The notes under the pieces are model-generated. The model did not search any database and was not told the DNA's origin. It saw only the letters and a list, made by a program, of their open reading frames with translations. The translations under genes and the position numbers were made by a program. A DNA stretch of 64,000 bases from Prinia subflava (taxonomy: Eukaryota > Chordata > Aves > Passeriformes > Cisticolidae): positions 24,383,287 through 24,447,286 of the forward strand of contig NC_086283.1 of assembly GCF_021018805.1 (NCBI RefSeq), read 5' to 3'. Shown here piece after piece: positions 56,187 to 64,000 of this stretch; positions within the stretch are counted from its first letter, which is position 1; every line of letters starts with the position of its first letter.

Positions 56187-59100
56187 GTCTTTCACTGTAC
56201 ATTAATCACACCTGCAGAGTCTATAGAGTTCTAGGAAGAAATGAATCTAAGAAATTACTGTGGGTTTTTTTTTTTTTTTTTTAGTGCAGCATGGCTAGTA
56301 TCCTGAATTGTGTATGGTAATGCACATACAGCTGTTTCTAAGGCAGCTTCACAGACAAGATTATGTGGACTAGAAGTATGCCAAAGGATATGGCAATCCC
56401 CTGGGTTACTAATGGTTCATCTTGTACAGGTTACTGTCTGAAACTCTGACAAAATCAGGCCTTTCATCCTTGAAACTTATAGTCCTGGAATTGATTGCTT
56501 CCGAGGAAGGCTTTGTAACCTGTCTGCTTCTGCATTTAACACTAAGTAGCACATTTACCCTTAAAGGTGAAACTGAAGAAGGGGCAGGACCCTGTTATTC
56601 CTTTGAATGATAACTTATGCCTAGATTGGGTGGGTTTCCTAAACATTTCTGAAGCAATGTTCTTGCTTCAGAAGAAACATCTGTATTCCTATGTCTTTGT
56701 GAGATCTTGAGAGAGAGGATCTAAGCTTTTGTGACAGATTTCCTCTCCTTCATTCTGCCTGGCTTAGACAATCACTCCAAGCCTTTAGCAGCAAACTGCT
56801 TCCTTGCTTGTGGGAAATACTGTCTCTGTGAAGTATAGTCTCATCACCTGTGCCAGACAAAGTCTTTCCTTCCTGATCACTCCTATTCAGATCCTATTCA
56901 GTCCAGTTCTCACCATGTCTGGAACTTTTATTACTCATTCTGTCTTTTTACAGGCTTCATGCTCTGTGTCTTTCATTTCAGCCTAACACTTTTGGGGTAA
57001 TTCCCTTTTTCTGGCTCCCACTCTATCCTTGTTCTTTGATTGAGTGGATGTAGGATCTCATTAACTTTATCGCAAGCCTTTGCTGCTTGATAATTTCTGT
57101 CTGATGTGCTCTGGTAGGAGAGGTGTCTTGTGATAGCTCTAATCAGCTTTATGATCCTGCTTATCTGTGATCCAGGAAACAATTGCTGCTTGTCAGATCT
57201 CTGCCTTAGGAGTGACCCCTCCTAGGTAAACTGAAACTGAGGAAGTAGAACCAGGTGCCTGGAAATCTGTGTGTAGGAAATGGGTTTGAACTACAGCCGT
57301 GTCCTGGGATCATCATTTCTGAGTTCTGTAACCTGGCTGTGTCCAGGAGGAGTCTTGGGTGTGTCAGTTCACAGAGCAGTACATACAGCAGTTTGCTTTC
57401 CTGCAGTTCTGGTGCAGAAACCCACGGGAGGGGTGGGGGTGGAGTTTTCTGCTGGGCCCAGCTTTGCCTGAGGCTGTTCCGGTGTCAATTTTAACTCACA
57501 GGCACCACTTCACCTCTTTCTGTTGATACCTCAGCCTGTCCGCCAGCAGTGATGTGTAGGTTTTTTCATGACATTTTTGAGAAGCATTTGCTAAACTGCT
57601 GTTCCAGTCAGCTGCCTTGGATGAGATAAAGGATGAAACATAATTGCATAGTCAGGATAACCCATAGTTCCTTTTTAAAATGTGTGTTGCTCTCACATCC
57701 TGTTTCCCACCTCCCCTTTCCTCTTTCTGCAGTGGTCTTCTGTTGTTTTGCTCTTGCATTCAGAGATACGAGAGTTCCAGGACCTGCTTTGTATTCCTTG
57801 CTCCAGTATTTCTCTTGAATTTTCAGTATGACACTATTCTGTATTTTGAATCTTCTTCAAAGTATGGTACCTGGTACAGTGCTCATGCACTCAAGTCTTT
57901 CTGATACTAATAGGATTGGTAACACCTTGTGTTGGGATAAAAGACTGATTCTGATTAGTGATTTCTGTCCCCTGTGTTCATGAGTAACTGGTATTAGCAA
58001 GCTTGAAGGAAGAGCATTCCTCTCTAGGAATAAAAACTGAAAGTGTACTCTCTTCTGGTCGATGTGGCTGCGCAACACAGACACATTTGTTATGCTGTAT
58101 TGTCTAACTTCCCCTGCTCTCCTGCCAGCTCACAGAAGAGACCAGGGAGTGATATAAAATATCACAGGCAAATGAAGCCAGATAAGATATCATCTAGTGT
58201 TAATTTTAGTAATTAAACACAAATGGAGAGGTGACAAATCTGAATTGGGAGGTCCCTAACCTGCAAATGCAAGGATGCTGATGGGCACGTGGAGGAAAAT
58301 ATCATTACTTCATTCTTCCGTGCTTAATATTCCCAGCAATTCTTTACTGGCCACATTACTGAATGCTGGGTTTAGATGAGGTTTTTGGGGTGGGTCTAAC
58401 TCTGGTAGGATGAGGAGCTACACTGTAAATGATTTGCCTCTTCTATGCTCTAAGCAAAGATAAAACATCTATTAAACAGATGTAATCCATCCCCATTAGA
58501 AACTAAATGTTGGTTTGCTGCTTTTGACAGTTCAGGGACCCTCACTGTCTAAAATTTGTGGACCAGCAACAGTGTGTGGGGTGTGTGGGGTGGGAGTGAT
58601 CTCACCAGACTGCAAGAGTTGCTGTTGGAAAACATACAAACAAGCAGGAAAAACCTGGCTGCTGGCTCCTGTCAGGGCAGGAGTTCTGTTCCTGAGTGTT
58701 GGGGTTGAGCACTTGTTAGGGAAGAAGGGGAACCCTGTCTATGTCAAACTGCTCTGTCCTGACAAACTGTTAGCTGAGAGCAAATCAACAGCTGAAAAGA
58801 AATGGTGCAGTAGGAAACATAAGGTCCTGACTCATTTGGAGAAATTACTCCAAGAATTGAGAAGACTCCTGAAAAGCCATGGATCAAACTAGAGTGAAGT
58901 ACATGCACATGCATATGACAGGACTTTGACTTCTATGGACTTTGAACTTTGTCTGAGTTTTAGGGTATCTCTGGAGATAAATCCTGGGAGCTACAAGCAA
59001 GTTATCTGAAATGCAAAGATGTTTTGGTCACATAATGTGTTGGTGTGCTTGATTGAGGATGGTGGTGTACAGCTCTGTCCCTGCTGAGGTTGTCTGAATG

Positions 59101-61542
59101 CTAAGGGGCTTTTTTAGGAGTCATTTAAAGGGTCTGATTGCTGGGAACAGAGATGTCAAAACTGAGTGAGTTGGCTCATCTGCCTGTTCCCAGAACTTGT
59201 GCTAAAGGTCATTGCTGTGTGTTACTGGGTATTACACATACACCAGGTCCTGCATTGGTGCATCTGCACAAGAGAACTTACGTTTCCTGTCTTTTTCAGA
59301 TCTTTAGATTCAGTTTCATATATTGCAGCGGCTGTTACAAAGTGAATAGCAGCAGGTTGTTATGTTCTTGCCTCTTGTGTTACCAGAGTTAGTGGAGCAT
59401 TTGGGAAAGCTGCTGTGGAAAACAGTCCTTTGGAGCTCAGGATGGAAAACTGGCTGTTCCAGGCAGGGGAGGAACCCTGTTCACTTTGGATGTGTATTGA
59501 ATATGGCTTTCATTTGTTTTTCTTTTTTTTTTTTTTTTCCCTTTTTTTTAAAATTGCAGATAAAACTCAGAGGAAACTTGCACAGATGCTGCTTTGGAGA
59601 ACTTTCAGCCCAGGTTGCAGAGCTGAGCCTTGGTAAACCTGTCTCTATTACAGCACATTGCCATACATCTAAGTGCATAAGGTTGGTGGCCTCCAGGATC
59701 CACACACCTTAATCAGAATGCTTAGCATGTTTACCATAAGTTTTAAAATCTGTTCTTTATCTATCAGTCCTTTTATAGCTTTCTAAGTTCATGTAATGGC
59801 TAATATGCAAGAGTTCATTTTTAATATTTTAATTGATTTCTTTAATCAATTCTGAACTTGTATTTATTAAATACTTAAACTCAGTATTACCTACTCAATG
59901 CCTTTTAAAAGAAGAGAGTTTTAATGGAGAATAAATTGAGCCTTAAACAAATGGTTACTTCTGTATATTACCTCGCATCAGTGCTTATTTCTCTTTGCAA
60001 GGTTTTCTCCTACAATGTAGTTGGTCATTCTTTGATACGTTTTGTTTACGTGTGACAGTGTCATGGAAAGATACTGAAGACACCTCTGTTATATGGATGT
60101 AGTATCCCTTTTCTTGGCAGATGCAGCTGTGACAGTGTGTTTGTAACCAGTCCGATTTGACAGTAGGGATTACTTGGAATGGGATATGAAGTCTCCAGCT
60201 GATGTTTGTCGCAATCTCGGGTTTCCTAATCGAACGTTACAGTTGTAGCATTGAAAAACGGCAGCACACTTTTCCTTCTACTGAGTTTCGGGACTTGCAT
60301 GTTTACAAAGTGCTTCTCTATGCCTTTGAAAAGGGATAATGTATCCTTCAAAATGGGCTCTATGCCTACTCTGTCAGCTCAGCTTTGCCTGGCACAGTAA
60401 GAGACATCTAGTAGACCTCTGCATATGTAAATCTAATGCAAATAAGATCACTTTACATTTTATAGTTCCTAATATTTGTCTTTCTAAATATTTTAAAGCA
60501 ATATTTGTTAAAGTTTTTCTTGCACTGTCACAAATTGCTTTTTAGTTTGTTTTTTTTCCCCAGTAAACAAGTTTAATATTAGAGACAAGTTGGTGTAACA
60601 AGGGGAAAAGCACCAGGTTTCAGTGATACTAACTGCAAGTGTGCTTTAAACAGCCATTGCCTTCCTTATTGTTTACCTGATCAACATTTTCTCTGAATAC
60701 TTGAAAATTTTAACAATAACACAGGTATAAAGAGCAGAATGAAAATGTACAAAGAACAGACAAAGTCTTTTTGTTCACCTTTATTAACGTGTTGCATACA
60801 TGAGAGCTTTTTCTAGCAGTGGTTTAAAATGTGTAATTTTTTTTGCAGAAATTTAATAACTGCAGCTCACCTACTGCACCAAAGTTCTAGGTTTTTAGGA
60901 GCCCAGCTTTAGTCATTTGAACATGCTTCTAGAAATGTACATTCTTTCCCTGTAATAGCTAAATATCTATGAGAAAAGCTCCAGTAAAAGCAGTGATGGA
61001 TATGTGAGGTTAAGCAGTTGAAAACTCACAAATTGTATTGTGGATGATGGCATTTAAAACAATAAAAGATCACCGGTACAGTATCTCAATATTAATGTGT
61101 TTTATTGGTAATAATGCAGGCTGACTTTACAATATTAGCAGAAATAAAGATTCTGTGTCTACATTCAGTGTTGAATTCGAATCCTGAAAAGAAGAGGACA
61201 CCAGGATTTCTGCCTGGTTATTGAAACACCTGATTCTTCTTCTGTGGGGTTACTTGAAATATTTTTTCCTGTTTGTACAAACTATAAACAGGCTGAGGCT
61301 AATGCTTAGGTTTGCACTTTAATATCGGAATTAAACCAAACCTTGTATTCAAAGTAGATTTTTTTTTGAAGTGATGGTTGTTGATCTTTTTTGTAGGTTG
61401 TAAGGAAGTAATAGGATATGAAAGTAATTCATAAAGATCCTAGATTTCCTTTGTCTAAGAAGGAAAAAGTTGGTTGATATTGATCAGTGGTTCATTCCTA
61501 TGGGTAGTTTTCAAAACAGTGTTCATTTTCATTGACCTCAGC

Positions 61543-61560
61543 AAAAAAAAAAAAAAAAAA

Positions 61561-61594
<34 letters not shown>

Positions 61595-61640
61595 AAAAAA
61601 ACACCAAACCACAAAAAACAAACAAATGAAAAAAAACCCT
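61543..61640. repeat. poly(A)-rich A/C tract
   Basis: A18, C, then A32, C and a mixed A/C tail (ACACCAAACCACAAAAAACA) make up nearly 100 nt. It could be an expanded poly(A) tail of an old retrocopy or a pure low-complexity expansion. No retrotransposon body is recognisable upstream. Confidence 0.85.
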
Positions 61641-62051
61641 TAAACTTGAACTAGCTTAGAGTGACAGGACTGGGAAAAATGAAAGATGGTTTCTTCAGCA
61701 CACTTTGGGGGGAAAAGGGACCAAAAGTTTATTTAGGCTTCCTCAATAGTTTGCATGTGAAGTTGCTTATTAGAGTAAGAGGCTAATAATAAATGCAATA
61801 TGTATTGTCTTTACTATGGCATCTGTTTAGGAGTTGTTCAAATCACTGCAGTAGGGCTCTACAAATAAAAATGTAACCTAACATCTTGTATCTAATGTAC
61901 TGTATCTTTATCAGTGATAGGTGAAATCTGGAATAACAAATGCAAAAATGGAACAATTACCTATAATGCTTTGTAAAAAGTTTTTTCCAGTAGAATTCAT
62001 TCTTGTCATTTTGTAAGACAACCTTACAGTCCACCTGTTTGTAACTTTTTT

Positions 62052-62057
62052 AATAAA
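62052..62057 (+). terminator. RAP2C: candidate distal polyadenylation signal of RAP2C
   Basis: AATAAA follows a T-run and precedes GGGGTGAGTAGTCTGTGTTC, a plausible GT-rich downstream element. The base composition becomes more GC-rich beyond it. Confidence 0.4.
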
Positions 62058-62079
62058 ATAGATACCTGTATTACCAAAC

Positions 62080-64000
62080 TGGGGTGAGTAGTCTGTGTTC
62101 AGTTTCTTCTCGAGCGGGCTGAACTGACAAGCTGCTGCTGCTTTTTGTTTTGCAGGTTGTTTTTGAGTAAATGCAGTAACCACATCTAAATTGTCTTGAG
62201 TGAGGCATGGTGTGGGGGAGCAGGGTGTACAGCTGTGCCCCAGCTGGGTGCAAAGCTCCATGGTCTCGGGTGCTCTGAGGAGGGAGAAGGGGAGAGCAAG
62301 GGCTGTGCTTCATCTTCCTGTGCAAGGCAGGCACTCCCTGAGCTGGGGGCTGGTTCAAAGCAGCCTCCTCACAGGCCAGTGTGATGGAGCTTTGTTCAAA
62401 AGAAACCTGTGTTTGTCTTGGTGCCAGTCTGTAACGTTCTTGTTTTCATGCATGCTTTATGTGTGTGAAGATGGCCGCGAGTCCTGACACCACCTTGCAG
62501 TGTCTGTAGCTGCTCTCCAGCCAGAGCTGACATCTTTCCACCACCCCAGTGGAGTGAGTGCTCCTGGAGCTCTGCCACAGCAGAGGCACAAGATTTTTCC
62601 AGAAAACCAAAGTGCCCAAAGCTATTTGATAACAATTACCCTAAATGGACATTAAAAGCCCTGAATTTGCCAAGTCAATGATTGTCATCTGGGCCCTGTA
62701 ACAAAAAGTGCATCTTCCCCAGGACGTACAGTCTTGGCACTGACTTTTAGTACTGCATCTGTAACTAAAGCTGTGCATTAATGGAAAATGTGATTTCAAG
62801 TTGAGAAGAATTTGATACCTTGGTACCTTCAGTGCTCAGCAATGTGTCAACAGGCAAAACCACGTAGCCTGCTCACCACCCCTCCTCCAGCTGAAACAGC
62901 ATTAGCCTTATCTTGTAGGTAGGTTTCTGTGCTGTTTCTTCTTCCTGCTCACACTTCCTTTGCTGGAAATAGAGAAGTAGTTTCCATCTCGAGAGAAAAA
63001 TGATAAAGAGCAGGGTGTGCTTCTATGACTTTGGGTGAAATGTCTGCTTCCCTAACCTAGCTGAGAGGTGAGGGTGAAGCATGCCCTGTTCTTGTGAGTG
63101 TCACTGAGGGTGACAGCTGACAGTCCAGGATCAGTCTGCTTTGAGGTGTTACTATTGGGTTTGTTGCTGTGTGAGTGATTTCTCACGTGGTTTCAAGTCA
63201 GAGTGTCAAGGAAGTCAGAACGCAGCAGTAATACTCCCAGCTCCTGATGGCACTCAGTGTAGCTAGCTAAGGAAGCTGCTTCCTCTTTCCACTTGTAGGT
63301 TGGGAAGTGGTGTGAGTACAGCTGTTAAGGCGCTGTGACTTACACCACTGGTTTGTTTCCAGGTGACGGTGTAATACGGGGTTGGGGGTTTTAAGGAAGG
63401 ACATAAGATTCTTATTTAAGGCTATTATCTTTCGAAAGTCTTGGTGCTGAGAGTGAGCTCAGTTGCTGCTACTCAGACTTGTGTAGCATCCCTTGGTAAA
63501 TGGGTGTGGCAATGTCACGTTGCTCTGTCTGGTTTTGGGGCTGTTTGTAGTGTTTCATGGCAACTTTTTCTTTGGTGTACCAGGCCTTGCTATAGAGATG
63601 CCTGCAGAAATCTCCCAAGTGTCCTGCATCCGCTGTGCAGCCAGAGGACAGGGATATCCCCAGAGCCATCAGAGAGCAGGAGCCAAGTGCAGCACAGGCG
63701 AGAGGCCTGTCCCCACCCCGCTCCCGCAGCCAGCACGGGTGACTCGTGGCTGTGTCACACTGCAGCCCGGCTGGGTGTGCAGGGCTACAGCCCACAGCCA
63801 CACCAACCCCACAGCCGGGACAGAGGGACCCTGCCAGGGCGGAGGGCGTGGAGCTGCACGCTGGCATCTGCCCCAGGAGGATGGGCTGTAATTACAGTGT
63901 GAAACTAGGTGGAAGTGTCTGGTCTTGATTAAAATGAGATACGGGCTCCCGAGCAGTACGTGTTGGCCTGTGTGAGTTATCTGTGCTGGAAAGGAGGCAG
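62080..64000. other. region downstream of RAP2C, no gene recognised
   Basis: Mixed sequence with a GC-rich stretch at about 63,600-63,880 in which long frames occur on both strands. None has a recognisable domain or good exon boundaries. In mammals the next gene beyond RAP2C on this side is FRMD7; I see none of its exons here. Confidence 0.6.

Larger units (their letters stand above)
54670..62075 (+). other. RAP2C: RAP2C 3' untranslated region, possibly long
   Basis: No recognisable gene follows the RAP2C stop. Candidate polyadenylation signals are AATAAA at 55142, 56046, 56181, 61061, 61143 and 62052. The first 1.5 kb is the safest part of the 3' UTR. The segment 59,700-62,070 is AT-rich, repeat-poor and 3'-UTR-like, and ends in TTTTTTAATAAAATAG, after which composition shifts. 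I therefore allow for a 3' UTR of up to 7.4 kb. The middle part, 56.3-59.7 kb, is ordinary sequence and could instead be intergenic. Confidence 0.4.

Noticed and set aside
63441..63902. 153-codon plus frame with a 132-codon minus frame over it
   Set aside because: Both strands are open because of GC content. No family resemblance and no splice support was seen.

Overview
This is a vertebrate nuclear genome segment, most likely from a bird. Genes are split into short exons with consensus GT-AG junctions in long AT-rich introns. One CpG-island promoter is visible. The interspersed repeats I recognise are fragments of CR1, the dominant LINE of birds and reptiles. I cannot name the species. There are no bacterial-type operons, tRNAs, rRNAs or CRISPR arrays.

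Two genes lie head to tail on the plus strand. Positions 1 to about 38,965 hold the 3' part of MBNL3 (muscleblind-like 3, a CCCH zinc-finger regulator of RNA splicing). The coding exons are at 6091, 14171, 15884, 18389 (54 nt), 23606, 25999 (36 nt), 28102 (95 nt) and 31626 (last). The first coding exon, with zinc finger 1 and the first cysteine of finger 2, lies upstream of the window. The last exon runs into an AT-rich 3' UTR of about 7.3 kb. The segment from about 39 to 51 kb looks intergenic. RAP2C (a Ras-family GTPase) follows, with a CpG island at about 51.73-52.70 kb, coding exons at 52362-52634 and 54391-54669, and a 3' UTR that may reach about 62.07 kb. The rest, to 64 kb, shows no recognisable gene.

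Paralogue identity was read from residues. The RAP2 C-terminus ([12 protein letters not shown] plus a CaaX box) is RAP2C-type, not RAP2A or RAP2B. The MBNL C-terminus ends in LKF as in MBNL3. Vertebrates carry three MBNL/RAP2 neighbour pairs (MBNL1-RAP2B, MBNL2-RAP2A, MBNL3-RAP2C), so the layout supports both calls.

No unknown multi-gene system is visible. The points most worth a second look are these: a last MBNL3 exon that is open in two frames, so that skipping the 95-nt exon would give a different tail of about 53 residues; a CAGCAG tandem acceptor on that exon; a YGCY-rich tract before the 54-nt nuclear-localisation exon; a 94-bp near-identical copy of an old CR1 fragment on the other side of the zinc-finger 3/4 exon; a GC-rich island inside the AT-rich 3' UTR; and a 44-bp tandem duplication in the RAP2C promoter.
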